Shown here one piece after another: positions 1 through 11,849 of a DNA stretch of 64,000 nt. The stretch spans positions 248,001-312,000 of the forward strand of contig QANY01009317.1 of the NCBI GenBank assembly GCA_003255025.1, read 5' to 3'. A program made the position numbers and the translations under genes. The stretch's first letter is position 1. Every line of letters begins with the position of its first letter. The stretch comes from Datisca glomerata (Eukaryota; Streptophyta; Magnoliopsida; Cucurbitales; Datiscaceae). The notes under the pieces were generated by a model that was not told the DNA's origin, searched no databases, and saw nothing but the letters and a program-made list of their open reading frames with translations.

Positions 1-150
1 TGTGAACGAAGGAGATATTCTCCTTCAGCAGATTGGGATTGCAGATAATCCTGCAGGTCAAGTTGGTGACTGAGGTCAAGTTCAAGCATTGTTTGGACTT
101 GACCATTCATTTTGTTTATTATATGGATTGGTGAAATTCCAACCAAGTGG
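1..150 (+). pseudogene. Ty1/copia RNase H C-terminal tail (partial)
   Basis: The first ~140 bases read as the end of a copia polyprotein. One frame gives EGDILLQQIGIADNPA; a shifted frame gives EVKFKHCLDL. These are the usual final blocks of the copia RNase H domain, which degrades the RNA strand during reverse transcription. A stop and a frame change separate the two blocks, so the copy is dead. The upstream part lies outside the window. The LTR remnant starting near 155 is in the expected place just after the end of pol. Confidence 0.75.
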
Positions 151-154
151 AGAT

Positions 155-296
155 TATTGGGCTTTGACTTTTGTTCCAACCCGACCCATGGTGGTTAACA
201 TTTTGTCGCGACTCATGTGATATATAAATCCTATTTGGTTCTTTTAAGTTTGAGTAGAGTGGGAGATGGTGAAACATTTGTTTTGAGGGTTATTTG
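155..296 (+). repeat. Partial copia 3' LTR
   Basis: It follows the pol tail after a purine-rich AAGTGGAGA tract. The part at 215-290 (TATA-like ATATATAAATCC, then TTTGAGTAGAGTGGGAGA and ACATTTGTTTTGA) matches the LTR region at 13,750-13,830, so both belong to one copia family (copia-B here). The match stops near 296, where different sequence begins. The start is uncertain because the expected TG is degenerate (TATTGGGC). Confidence 0.6.
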
Positions 297-1140
297 AAAA
301 ACTATACCCTTTTCAACTTACTTAAAAAGTTGAGAAAATTTCACTGATATCTCTTGTAATTTCGTTAAATGACACTCACATCCCTTTTAAGTTTAGAAAT
401 ATCACTCACACTCCCTAGAGTTTTTAAGTAAGGGCACTCACACCTCTGTAATTAAATTTTCTGTTAAATGATAATAAAAGACAATAATACCCCTCAAAGA
501 ATAACATAAAATTACTAAAACACCTTTAATTTGTCATCCTCATATGAAAGCCCTAGCCCGTGACTTCACCTACCCCGTGACCTATCCCCAAATGAGCTTC
601 TCCTTCCTCCATCCACATCAAAGCACAAACTTCCACCTACGACCAGCCACCCCCGATCTACCATCCTGTGAGCCACCCGTTAACGGCCACCCGCGACCAA
701 CCACCCTGCGACTGCCTCCGTGAGCCACCACGTAAACCACCAGCCTCTCTCTCTCTCTCTCTTTCCACGAACCACCCTCATCAGCCACCCCGTGTTTGGA
801 GGTTGAAGGTGAAATTCCAGATCTTCTTCCTCTGTAATTCCAAAACTGCTTTCCCTTAAATTTCTTAAGAATTCAGACATGCCACCCGCAAACCCCCCGG
901 TCCCCCNTTTTTTTGTCTTAATTTCTTAATTTCTGCTCTATTTATGGTGATTCTTACTTCTTTCATAAATAGGTTTTAATTATTCGAAGAAATCTCTTAG
1001 AGGCGGCACCATAGATTTGTAATGGATATATGATGTTTCTGTATACATTTTGTAGATGGGTATATGACTATACCCTTCTACTTATCTTTTATATGTTCAT
1101 ATATTTGTTTCTTATATGTTCCTATATTTGTTTCTGCAGG
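296..1140. other. Probable end region of an unclassified DNA transposon
   Basis: At 330-480, variants of ACTCACA(C/T)(C/T)CC recur at short intervals, in the style of subterminal repeats in plant DNA transposons. At 600-790 there is a C-rich stretch of repeated CCACC-type words, with a (CT)n run at 744-762. Base 907 is N. No opposite terminal inverted repeat could be found downstream, so the class and the right end are unknown. The GRF zinc-finger pseudogene starting at 1141 may be its cargo. Confidence 0.35.
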
Positions 1141-1461
1141 ATGTCAAGATCTAATGTCAATGATTTTGCACAAGTAGATTTGAGATATGTTAATAGAATA
1201 TGTACTTGCGGGAGAAGGGCTGCTACGAAGATATCGGAGTCAGATCGAAACAAAAACAGAATATATTATTGTTACGAGCAGAACAAGTGTTGATATTTTA
1301 GATGGTGCAATCCTCTTGATGAAGCGAATGAAGTTAGTAATGAGAACAACGATTTAAAAGAACTCAAGGACGAGCTCAAATGCGTGAATATAATGATGCA
1401 AGCATTGGAGAGTTGGATGCACACTTTGAAATTTTTTTCCATGTTTACATTGTATGTTTAG
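1141..1461 (+). pseudogene. GRF-type zinc-finger protein, broken by one stop
   Basis: From ATG 1141 the frame shows CTCGRRA, then about 20 residues on YYCYEQNKC, then a stop (TGA 1291-1293), then YFRWCNP in the same frame. CxCG...C...C with FRWC is the GRF zinc-finger signature, a nucleic-acid-binding fold. It is followed by a helical, charged stretch (NNDLKELKDELK) and a short hydrophobic tail ending at TAG 1459. Plants have many small GRF proteins with this finger, coil and hydrophobic tail order, often within transposons. TTTCTGCAG just before the ATG looks like a splice acceptor, so an upstream exon is possible. Without the stop the product would be about 106 residues. Confidence 0.7.
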
Positions 1462-1954
1462 CATTTATAATTGTGATCATTGTTAGTAGTTTAGCTTAGT
1501 AGATGATGTTTATTAGATTGGAATATTATGATGTTTAATAGACTGCTATATGTTTAGAGATAGTTTATGAGTTGCTCTTTTTCTTCCTTGGGTATTAATA
1601 CTTTATTGTATTCAAAGGTTATGAGGCTAAGCATTATAAGGTGACATTATTAACCAAGATGCTAACAATAAATAAAGAATAAAGACACATGTACATTAGT
1701 AAATTAAATTCAATTACCAATAAGTCAATTAAATTTCATCCAATATTCATTACAGAACCATTACACAATATTCATTCATCCATATTCATAAACCATTACA
1801 CAAAACATTAGTCAATTCAAATCCATTACCAATAAATAAGTAGCTCATTCCACTCTTCTTTTTGTTTCTAGTCACTAACTCCATCCAATATTCATTACAT
1901 AACCATTACACAAAACAACTTTAACCATTGCACAAAATAACTGCAGATTCAAAA
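1462..1954. other. Non-coding AT-rich spacer with a repeated block
   Basis: No coding signal. A block of the form CCAATATTCATTACA(G/T)AACCATTACACAA occurs at about 1740-1770 and again at about 1885-1915, with weaker copies between (CCATTACACAAAAC). It may be subterminal sequence of the same DNA transposon as the GRF gene. Confidence 0.4.
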
Positions 1955-2500
1955 TGGGAATCCTATACCGAAGGGGTTTTTCACTACCATACCTGAGGTG
2001 TGTGAGAAAGGCAGAGGCTGACTATGTCATGAAGAATGTGCATGAGGGTACGTGTGAAAACCATTTAGGGGGGGTAAGCTCTGGCACACAAACTAATTAG
2101 GCAAGGCTTTTACTATCCCACCATGAAGAAAATGCTAAGGAATTCGTGAGAAGATGTGATCAATGTCAGAAATTCGCCTCTTACCTTCAGCAGCCCTCAC
2201 AGGAGCTCACATCCATGAATAGTCTGTGGCCTTTTTCGTAGTGGGGGATCAACCTTAGATGGGAAAAGGGCAAGAAAAATTCGCCATCGTGGCAGTGGAC
2301 TATTTCACCGAGTTGGTTGAGGCTGAGCCGTTAGCGACAACAACTGAACAAAAGACAACTGCTTTTGTTTGGAAAAATATTTTGTGCAAATTTGGCACTC
2401 CTCATACTATCGTGATGGATAACGGGAAACAATTCGATAATGCAAAGTTTAGGGAATTTTGTGATGGCTTCGGTATCAAGCACATCAAGACCTCCCCAAC
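1955..2500 (+). pseudogene. Ty3/gypsy integrase fragment
   Basis: The translation runs through LYRRGFSLPYLRCV, HEG, HLGG and CDQCQ, which is the H2C2 zinc-binding N-terminal domain. After a frame change near 2,255 it continues with VAVDYFTELVEAEPL and MDNGKQF, which hold the first two acidic residues of the D-D-E integrase core. The match ends abruptly at GIKHIKTSPT near 2,500, before the catalytic glutamate. Frames shift and there are stops. The RGFS/LRCV wording fits a Tat-type element, but this copy is on the plus strand and unconnected to the minus-strand gypsy-1. Confidence 0.85.
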
Positions 2501-2689
2501 CTTAAGCTCGTCGGAGCTCAGGGCCAGGATCGGGGAAGATACAAATCTCGACGGCTGCTGGCGGCTAGGGTTAGAATTTCATGAAAACAAAATTTAGAGA
2601 ACAAGAATTTAAAGATGTTTTCTCATTCCTCTTACAATAAGCTCTTCTCTATGAATCAAACTAATAATCTCCCCCTAAAAAAGGAAAAA
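2501..2689. other. Unassigned junction sequence
   Basis: A short GC-rich piece (about 2,505-2,570) with GGCTGCTGGCGGCTAGGGTT follows the broken integrase, then AT-rich sequence. No domain or repeat partner was recognised. It separates the gypsy fragment from the LINE. Confidence 0.3.
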
Positions 2690-4036
2690 TCAATATCCCT
2701 ACTCTGATCTCTGCTATATTTTTCTTAAGCATTAACAGCGAAATTAGAATCCCTTTTAAACAACCAAATAAAGCTACTAGATTGATCTATCAATAAACTC
2801 AAATCTAAAACAAGGATAAGCAATTTCCAATATGTGCATGGTCTCCCTTTAAGCCAATAAATACCACTTCTACATCAGATTTAACCAATACTGACCTCCA
2901 ATTTCTAGAAATAGTAAGCTTCATAGTTTCAGAAAGAGCCAACAACTCTCCATGAGCAGCATTTAGGGCCAATACTTTCTTCTCAAAAGCAGTCAGAACC
3001 TTCCTCTGAAAATTCGTAGCCAAAAGTCCCACTGCGCATTGAATACTATTTGTATTAAATGAGGCATCACGGTTGACTTTTATACTACCCTCATCTGGTG
3101 CATACCAACTTAATCTCTATTCGATAATAGCAGAAACAAACATATAACTAGATAAATTCAAATTAGTAGCTAAGTATTCATTGCAGAATTTATTAGCTAA
3201 TCTCACAGTTACAACAGGATCTACCATCTTCCTCTCAAACGTTAGTTTATTTCTACACTTCCAGACTGTCCAACAAAGATAGTAGAAAAAACTAACCTTC
3301 TCCCTACCTCCATCTGGATGCTGCAATGAGTAATCCTCTCTCTTGTGCCCAAAGACCAAAAACCTTCACAAGGTTGAACTCTTAAATGTAAAGAAGAGAT
3401 ACATAATAAAAGACTTCTCCATTTACACCCCACCAAAGTATGAAAAACAAAATCTGAAGAAGTACAACAGACTGGACAAATATCATCCTGCAAAATCTTC
3501 CTCCTAGTAAGCACCTTCCAAAGGGAAATTTTAATCTTTTGTGGAATTTGAATTTTCCATAGAATTTTCCAAATAGAATTAGAAAGTTGAACAGTAGATG
3601 AGGGATCAATGCTTCTGTCCCCTGACTTAACAGAAAATAAACCATCCTTACTCCGAGGCCAAAAAATCCTATCCACACAACCAGGGAAAGAAAGAGGGGT
3701 GGTAAAAATCTTTCCGGCAATCTAGATTGGGAATAAACTATTGATCTTACTAGTATTCCAACAAAAACCAGAAGGGCTAATTAAATCACCTAATACCTTG
3801 ACACTATCATCTCTAAACATGTCCATAGTTTTCTCATTTGTTAGCCAACTGTCTTCCCAAACTTTGATAGATGACCATTAACAAAAAAACCTTCCTCTGT
3901 TGTTGTAATTAACAGACTATCATCTGTAAAGAAGAAATGGGAAATAGAAGGGCTACTTCTGTTGAACCTAACAGCCTTGATATCACCATTCTGAATAGCT
4001 TTATCAATGAACTTGGATAGAGATTCAGTTGGCTAG
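2690..4036 (-). pseudogene. LINE (L1-like) RT end, zf-RVT and RNase H, truncated
   Basis: Read on the minus strand from 4036 down: PTESLSKFIDKAIQNGDIKAV, then FFFTDDSLLITTT (the RT catalytic box, normally FADDS), then near 3676 a zf-RVT block (WPRSKDGLFSVKSG, KIKISLWK, CPVC), then near 3032-2700 an RNase H-like block (AAHGELLALSE, LVKSDVEVV, FKRDSN). This is the C-terminal half of a plant LINE ORF2. The domains sit in several frames. The match stops upstream of TESLS, where the usual LRQGDPLSP block should be, consistent with 5' truncation. No target duplication or poly(A) end could be placed. Confidence 0.85.
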
Positions 4037-4635
4037 GTCCAGCATGTACTTTGTCATTTGAATTTGTTATCTCATTTAATCAATCTTGTGAAAAATAGAC
4101 ACACGATTTAGTCAAAATACATTGTAATAAAATCAATAAATATATAGTTAAAGTGATTTCCTTTCAATTAACTATGGGCAAATTAAGAAATTATAATTTT
4201 ATTTGAATAAAATACACATATTTTGTTGGTTTATTTTATCATATTGATAATCGGTTATCCAATCTTATATTTAATATCTTAATCCAAAGGGTAAAACTAA
4301 AATTTAAAACATTTATGTAATATTCTCTGAACATTCCTTCAAAATAATCAAAACATTTTCACATATTCTCAATCTATCGTAACATTATTCATTGTTATAA
4401 ACAAAATATATCGTTTTTTTTAGACATATTACTTTTCCCCAGCTCATTCCATTAATTTGATTCCGTAAATCATTTATGATTCCTTGGTACCATTTGTGTA
4501 AGCTTTCAAAAGGTTCTCTATGGACTCAACTCAAACTGGCTTTGAAAAAGTAAGCACATCACTACTGTCACTTGGATTTAATCATTGAGCAATGCTATAC
4601 AATAACAGGATTCTTAGAATACAGTATGATGCTAT
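4037..4635. other. AT-rich spacer, nothing recognised
   Basis: About 600 bases of AT-rich sequence between the LINE and the copia-1 LTR. I see no coding signal, no terminal repeats and no match to other parts of the window. Confidence 0.5.
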
Positions 4636-5690
4636 TTTTGGGGGTTATGCTCTTAAAGTATGTATATTGACATTTTGATATGAAATTTAATGAGGATTAC
4701 ATTTTTCTTATAATTGTTCTTTTAAATTATTGTTGAATAATTTATAAAAATATCTAAAAACTTCATATTCATTAATGAGACTATGATCTTGTATTAGTAC
4801 ATATTGAAGTATAGAATCTTTAATGAATGGTTGCTAGTACGGTTCACTAAGTATTATGAACGCATGTGATCTAGATTCAGATCATTGATATGGATAAATA
4901 TATTAGTGAAAGTACTTTATATAATGAGATTATATATGACTGGACCGATATGAATTAATATTTTTATCAATGTGTCGTTTATCATAAAGATTTAATACAC
5001 ATCAATTCGATAATCATATGTAGATCAGTCTGAATCCTGAGTAGTCATGAACTCATATGCATGTTTACTAGATCATTTGATTCACTCGTTAAGGTTTGTT
5101 TAAAAAACAGGCTAGTGACTTTTGTTTTGGAGATTCAGTGATATGTATGGTTGGGGACATGATCTTACAAGATTTGAAACACAAGTTTTTCTAACGGATC
5201 GTATATTGGTTCCCTTAAGTGTTAATTCTGGACCTGAATGGTTATTGAGCTCAAATTTATAATAAGATTATAAATTAGCCATTCACTAGTGGATTAATAG
5301 TACTTAAAGATCAAGAGGTAATTAGAAGGGTAAAATGGTAATTTCAACCAATTCTAATTTACGAAGCAATAATTGGAGGACACAACTACATAAATTTATT
5401 ATATCAGTGAACTTACACGAGAATACTTTGTAAATACAATCTATAATCTCTAAGAATACAATTTCATATTTATAGTGCAGTAATAATGAAATTAATAAAT
5501 AAAATTATTTAATTAAAGAGTTTAATTAATAATATGATTTATTGGAGGTTAGGATTATAGATCCATGGTTTATTGGAGCTTAGGATTCAATTTGTGTGTT
5601 TATTATGTTGCATTCATGCATCACGTTTATTTTTCAAATTCTAGATATTTATCAGTTATATTGAATCTTGTATGTTTTAAATTTCAGTTA
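4636..5690 (+). repeat. Copia-1 5' LTR (right limit approximate)
   Basis: It matches the 3' LTR at 8830-9411, including ATTGACATTTTGATATGAAATTTAA, AATGAATGGTTGCTAGTAC and TCAGTCTGAATCCTGAGTAGTCAT-type blocks. The 3' LTR copy is truncated, so the right limit cannot be fixed by comparison. I place it before the gag ATG at 5708. No clean primer-binding site is visible. The 3' LTR holds a small extra block (about 8990-9040) that is absent here. Confidence 0.8.
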
Positions 5691-5707
5691 TCATTATTAT
5701 GTTTACT

Positions 5708-6313
5708 ATGGGCAACCCTGCTACTGCTTTACTCGCGCTTGAGAAATTGGATGATAATAATTCCATAAGATGAAAATCCAACTTGAATATGTTGCTAGTT
5801 TATGAGCATAATGAACATATTCTTGCTGAAGAAAGTCCTGATAGACCTGCAATCAATACTTAGATTATTGACACGGGGGCTACCATTGGGGGCGAGGTAA
5901 TTATTATCGAGCAAAATTCTTCTCCTTCCGTTGTTAGTAGTAACAAAAGGAAGAAGAAGAATGTGAAGGACAAAAGCAAGAATAATAATGTAAAGAAGAC
6001 CAAAAGGTCAGCCAAAGGCGAGAAGAACAATATTGACAATGAACTCGCAGGAAAATGTTTTCATTGTGAGGTTGAAGGTCAAGTAAAGAGAAACTGTAAC
6101 AAGTATCTCTTTGAGCTGAAAAGGAAAGGTAAATATGATTTACTTGTACTTGTAACAAGTATCTCTCAGATGCTTGATTCGTCAAGTGAGTTGACTGATG
6201 GCAAAGTCATTTTGAGAGTTGGTAGTGGTGTGCTCGTGTCAGCTAAAGCACTATGGACAGTCCATTTACTTTTTGGATATAATTATTTAGTTTTGAACGA
6301 TGGATTTTTTTAG
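5708..6313 (+). pseudogene. Copia-1 gag with CCHC zinc knuckle, broken
   Basis: ATG 5708 opens MGNPATALLALEKLDD, then stops. A later frame (about 5963-6313) gives a lysine-rich linker followed by KCFHCEVEGQVKRNC, a CCHC nucleic-acid-binding knuckle in which Val replaces the usual His (CX2CX4HX4C normally has H after G). Downstream KYLFELKRKGKYDLLVLVTS and DGKVILRVGSG are the blocks leading to protease in this copia lineage. Most of the central capsid-like gag is missing, so an internal deletion has joined the start of gag to the knuckle. Confidence 0.8.
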
Positions 6314-8818
6314 AAATTTGATTTCTCTTTCATTTTTGCAAGAACAATTTTTGAAGTTTCTTTTATTAATAAATAGTTTATTATTTCAAAGAATGGATTC
6401 GATAATTGTCATGCAAAAGTTATAACCGTACTGTATATGTTTAAACCGACTGAACGTGTGTTAAATAATTCTGAATTATTCAAAGTAGCAAAACCTAAAA
6501 CTAACAAACGCAAAGAGTTTCTCAGGATGGTGATAACACATACCTTTACATCTTAGGTTGGAACATATTAATCTTGATAGGTTAAACAAGTTAACAAATT
6601 ATAGTGCTTTGAGAGAAGTAAATGTTGGAACTCTTCTTTTTTGTGAATCTTGTCTAGAGGGTAAAATGACCAAGAGATTTTTCAGAGGAAAGGGCCAATG
6701 AACCACTTGAGCTAGTACATAATGATGTGTGTGGAATGATTAATGTACAAGCTAGAGGTGTGTATGAGAATTTTGTCACTTTCATTGACGACTACTCAAG
6801 ATATGGTTATACTTACCTAATGCAAAGAAAGTATGGAACTTTTGAAAAGTTTAAAGACTTCAAAGCTGAAATTGAAAGCAATTAGGTAAATCATTGAAAA
6901 TCCTTCAATCCAATTGAGGCGGTGAATACTTGGATTTAGAATTCAAGAATTATTTGCTGGAGTGTAGAATCCTATCACGACTCATAGCACCTAGAAAACC
7001 ACAGCAAAATGGTGTTGGAGAGAGGATAAACCGAACCTTATTAAATATAGTTAGGTCGATGTTAAGCTACTAATCACTATCACTTATATTTTGGGGATAT
7101 GCACTACACACGAAAACTTACATTTTGGTTGTAGTGCTCTCTAAGTCTGTAACCAAGACGCCTTAGACCCAAGACCAAAAAGTTAAACTCGAGGTCTGAT
7201 GCATGCATATGTGTAGGCTATGCTCCAGAGACTACAGGTGTGTACTTTTATAGTCACAAGGATGAAAATGTGTTTGTACCAAAAAATGCAACCTTCCTTG
7301 AGCATGACTATATGCAAAACTACAAACTTCTTAACAAAGTAGTTCTCGACGAATTAGCGACTGATGAGATCAGACCACCTTCAATTTCTACCGATAAATG
7401 ATAAACTAGAGAAATCACAGTTTCTATAAAAGAAACCCCGGTGCAACATCATAGTGGAAGGATTGTGAGACAACCAGTTCGCTACGAACTAGAGGCATAT
7501 GTCCTAGTGTCAGAAACTGATGAGGACGATCTATTATCTTATAAAGAAGCAATGGATGATCCTGAAAAGGAGAAATGGTAAGATGTCATGAACCAGAAAA
7601 TGAAATCTATGTATTCCAATTCTGTCTGGGAACTTATCGATCCACCTGAAGATGTCAGACATATTAGATGTCAATCGATCTTCAAGAAGAAAAGAAGTGC
7701 AGATGGGAAAGTAGAGACTTTCAAGGCACGGTTAGTAGCCAAGGGCTACACACAAAGGGAGAGAGTAGATTATGAAGAGATATTCTTCCATGTGGCTATG
7801 CTAAAATACATTCACATCCTTTTCTCCATAGCCGCTAGTTTTGACTATGAGATATGATAAATGGATGTCAAGACAGCTTTTCTGAATAACTCTCTTGAAG
7901 AAAACATCTATATGATATAAACAATATGGTTCGTACAAAAGGGGCAAGATAAAAAAGTATGCAAGTTGCTTAAATCGATTTATGGGTTAAAGCAAGCATC
8001 TAGATCTTGAAATCTTACATTTGATGAGATTATAAAGTCTCATGACTTTGAGCAAAATGTTGACAAAGCTTGTGTTTATAAATACATCAAAGATAAGATA
8101 ATTGTTTTCTTAGTTCTTTATATTGACGATATTCTGCTTATTGGAAATGATGTAAAAGCTTTGTCAAAGGTAAATAAGTGGTTAGCTGAGAAATTCTAAA
8201 TGAAAGATTTAGGAGAGGCGGGCTATGTTCTAGGTATCCAAATCCTAAGAGATAGAATGAACAAGATCTTAGTACTTTCTTAGGCATCTTATATTGATAA
8301 GGTGTGGAGAGATTCTCTATGGAGAATTTCAAGAAAGGTCAATATCAAAAGACACCTCAGGAGGAAGAGGATATGAGAAATGTTTTGTATGCTTCGGCAG
8401 TTAGAAGTATCATGTATGAAATGTTGTGTACGAGATCGGACATCTGTTATGCCATGAGAATTGTCAGTCATTATGAATTGAATTCAGGTTTGGAACACTG
8501 AATTGCAGTAAAGCACATTCTCAAGTATCTTAGGAGAACGAGAAACAATATGCTTGTTTATTCAGTTGGAGACCTGAATTGCACTGAATATACATATTAT
8601 GAATCAGAAAAGGATAGTCGAAAGTCGACATCCGGGTCATACACCGAGGTGATCTAACCGTTATGCAGATAACGTTGGATCTAAATCTGGCTCTGACTGT
8701 TAAGCATACACTGGATCAGAACCTGGCTGACCCATTTACCGAGACACTTCCTGCGAAGTCACTTGAGGGTCATGTTTGAAACAAGGGATTGAGATAAATG
8801 CCACATTTTCTTTAGGGC
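6314..8818 (+). pseudogene. Copia-1 pol: gag-pre-integrase, integrase, RT, RNase H remnants
   Basis: In order: gag-pre-integrase near 6,550-6,670 (LEHINLDRLNKLTN, CESCLEGKMTKR); integrase near 6,700-7,070 (FIDDYSRYGYTYL, GGEYLDLEF, PQQNGVGERINRTLL, which carry the D-D-E blocks); RT from about 7,555 (KSMYSNSVWELIDPP, FKARLVAKGYTQRE, MDVKTAFLNNSLEENIYM, SIYGLKQASR, LYIDDILLIGND); then a shortened RNase H ending LADPFTETLPAKSLEGH near 8,775. The YIDD box of the RT active site is intact, but stops and frameshifts occur throughout. RNase H lacks its middle: sequence passes directly from RKSTSG to the terminal block. Confidence 0.92.
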
Positions 8819-8829
8819 AAGTGGGAGAT
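8819..8829 (+). other. Polypurine tract of copia-1
   Basis: AAGTGGGAGAT lies immediately 5' of the 3' LTR start TGTTGG at 8830. This is the usual copia plus-strand priming site. Confidence 0.8.
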
Positions 8830-9411
8830 TGTTGGGGGTTATGCCCTCGAAGAATGTGTATTGACATTTTGATATGAAATTTAAAGAGGATTACATGTTT
8901 TTTATAATTTTTCTTTTAAATTATTGTTGAATAATTTATATGAATATATAAAAATTTCATATTTATTAATGAGACTATGATATTATATTAGTACGAGAGG
9001 ATTAAGATTATAGATAATGAATAAAATTGTCAGCAACATATTAAAGTATAAAATCTTTAGTGAATGGTTGCTAGTACTGTTCACTAAGCATTATGAATGC
9101 ATGTAATCTAGATCTGGATCATTGATGTGGATAGACATCTTAGTGAATGACCTTAATATAATGAGATTATATATGACTGGCCCGATGTGAATTAATATCT
9201 TTATTAATGTGCCATTATCATAAAGATTTAATACACATCATTTCGTCGATCATATTTAGATCAGTCTGAATCCTGAGTAGTCATAAACTCTTATGCATAT
9301 CTAATGTATCATTTGATTCACCCGTTAAGGTTTGTTTAGAAAACAAGCTAGTGACTTTTGTTTTGGAGTTTCAGTGATATAGATGGATGAGAACATGATC
9401 ATACAAGATTT
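8830..9411 (+). repeat. Copia-1 3' LTR, truncated
   Basis: Starts TGTTGGGGGTTATGCC and matches the 5' LTR up to ACATGATC(T/A)TACAAGATTT. Sequence of a different kind (CACACTTCCGCCGCGG) starts at 9412. About 500 bases of the LTR are missing compared with the 5' copy. Confidence 0.85.
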
Positions 9412-9741
9412 ACACACTTCCGCCGCGGTATTTTTCTATTTTTATCTGGTTAAAGACAAATCAAATCAATGATAGGAGTGCATTTTCGTATGGTTTGGTT
9501 TGAGTGTGGGTTTGGAGACCATAACCCTTTTAAATAGCTGAGCAGTTAGTAACTATTGATAATTCTAATGTGGCCCTTCAACATTAAAATATTATTTATG
9601 ATATTTACACATTAGTTTCATGATAATTATACCCATAAGTCTTAGAATTTTAATTAGATCACTTTAATTAGGCTTATTCAAAGATAGCACAACACGTTTA
9701 ATTTTACATATGTGACCGCACATGTTGAATTTTTCCAACAA
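9412..9741 (-). repeat. Copia-2 left LTR (3' LTR of the minus element)
   Basis: The plus-strand end CCAACA at 9736-9741 is the minus-strand LTR start TGTTGG. The region matches 13,058-13,191 across its right ~130 bases. The left end contains CCGCCGCGG, which read on the minus strand (CCGCGGCGGAAG) resembles the end of U5 in copia LTRs. Its exact left boundary is uncertain. Confidence 0.7.
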
Positions 9742-10194
9742 TCTCATTGAGCCACATATGTAACCTTATAAACGTGTTTAACTTTATGAGCTCCCAAAAT
9801 TTTCTATTTCAAAGACAAGGTATATCCGAAACAATCTTGTCCTTGACTACACTGAGGATCAAAGCGGTATTCGTTATATTGATTGTAACTAAACCCATCA
9901 ATTATCACATATACCAATACAATCAAATAACATAGATCAATCATAAATGCGTAGTATGGGAGATTACATGCAATGTGATCTATACATGTCTATTTCCAAT
10001 TGGTCTTACTTTACTCTAGTGAGGTCAACAACAACATAATGTAACAGAGTGGAATGAACCGAATAACTTTATTTCTGATTAGAAAATATCAAATACATAA
10101 ATTTTCACAAATACAACATTAAGCAATAAACAAAGTCCCACTGAACCATGATATGCTCAAACAACATAACACCCATATGAGTAGTATGCCCGTG

Positions 10195-11650
10195 AAGACG
10201 TTGGGTGGTAATCCTTTTTAGCAATCCGCTATCATGGAGTTTGTCCTAATATACTCTATGGACATCTGACCACTTTGTATCATTTCTTTTACAACCAGGA
10301 ACTTAATCTCAATATGCTTTGACTTAGATGAGCTCTTGTTGTTGTTAGAATATAAAACTGCTGATTTATTGTCACAATACAACTTTAGTGGTATTTCAAT
10401 GCTCTCAATAATGCGCAACTCAGTGATAAAGCTTCACACCCATATTTCATGATTGAATGCTTCATAACATACTACGAATTCTGCTGTCATGGTGGAGGAA
10501 GCTATTGTTTGACACTCCTCCAAGAAATGGCTCTACTAGCCAACAAGTAAATGTAGCTTGAAGTGGATCTTTCTACTATCTTGGCATCTAGCAAAATTAG
10601 AGTCAAAATATCCAATGACCTCTAACAGATCCGACCTTTTATATATGAGCATGTAATCTTTTGTTCTATGTAAATATCTCATAACCTGTTTAGCTGCTTT
10701 CCAACGATCCATCACAGGGTTACTAAGATATTAGACTTGAGCATACATTAGACTCCCCACAGTAGATGCATAAGAAATTTTCTGCATTTCTTTAGTTTCA
10801 AGGCTATTCTTAGGGCATTGATTGAGACAGACTCGTCTCTTTTAGCGACAGGGGTGTAACCTGGTTTACAACCTTGCATGCCAAACCTTTTAAGCATTTG
10901 TTTCTATATAGCTCTTTTATGATAATCTAAGAAAAATTCGAGAATGATCCCGGTGTATTTGGATCCCTAAAACAAAAGAAGCTTCAGTAAGATCATTCAT
11001 TTCCAACTTCTTAGAAAAAAAATCTGTTGGTCTCATGTAATATACTTAAATAGTAACTGGCAAGCAATATACCATCAACAAACAAATTCAGAAATATTAA
11101 CTTATTCTCACTAAACTTGTGATACACACAATCATTAACAAGATTTACCTCAAAACCAAATAAGACGATTATCTAATAAAATTTATGGTACTATTGAGGG
11201 GAATCTTGTTTGAGCCCATAGATGGAAATTCTTTAGTCTGTAAATCATATTCTTTGGATCTCCGACCACAAAGTATAATGGTTGCACCATATAAATTGTT
11301 TCATCAATGTCGTCATTAAGAAACGTAGTTTTCACATCCATCTGATATAGCTCAAGATCAAAATATGTAACAAGCGTTATAGAAAGTCTATTTAAAGTCA
11401 ATGCATTCCTTTTGAGTAAAGTCTTTAGCTACAAGATGAGTCTTATATCTTTTCACATTACCTTTTGAATCCATTTTGATTTTACACATCCATTTATAAC
11501 TAATGGGCTTCTTACTCTCGGGTAAAGAAACAAGATGTCAAACTTGATTTTCTTGCATAGATTTATACTCTTCATTCATAGCCTCAATCCACTTTTGAGA
11601 ATTAATATCTTGCATGGCTTGGTGGAAGTTGATTGGATCATCTTCCACCA
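10195..11650 (-). pseudogene. Copia-2 reverse transcriptase and RNase H
   Basis: Minus strand from 11,650 down: DPINFHQAMQ and KWIEAMNEEYKSM, KWMCKIKMDSKGNVKRYK, then MDVKTTFLNDDIDETIYMVQ near 11,350 (RT palm), YASTVGSLMYAQV near 10,770, MDRWKAAKQVMRYLHRTKDY, then near 10,418-10,218 LKLYCDNKSAVLYSNN and SKHIEIKF, the RNase H core with its catalytic Asp. Domain order is normal for copia. Stops and frameshifts interrupt it, and the YVDD box region (about 11,050-11,150) is poorly preserved. It would have made and processed cDNA in the element's particle. Confidence 0.9.
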
Positions 11651-11849
11651 ATTCATTATTTTCCACAATTACTTAGAGAAATACCACATAATCAACTGAA
11701 ACAGTATTTCTCCTTTCTCTCATGGATCTCTTTAGTAGCATTGCATCTTGAGGTTGTTGAGTTGGTTCTTCTAGAACATTTGTCTCAACTTGAATACAGA
11801 GTTGTTCGACATTGTCTTGTTGTGGTTCTAGATCCACTTCTTGATCAAT

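Larger units (their letters stand above)
4636..9411 (+). mobile_element. Ty1/copia retrotransposon copia-1 (decayed)
   Basis: Two direct repeats frame a gag-pol remnant. The left LTR begins at 4636 (TTTTGGGGGTTATGC) and the right at 8830 (TGTTGGGGGTTATGCC), and they can be followed side by side for several hundred bases. Internal order is gag zinc knuckle, gag-pre-integrase, integrase, RT, then a shortened RNase H, which is the copia order. Many stops make it non-functional. The right LTR is cut at 9411 where copia-2 sequence begins. Differences between the two LTRs are frequent by eye, indicating an old insertion. No target duplication is identifiable because the right end is missing. Confidence 0.92.
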
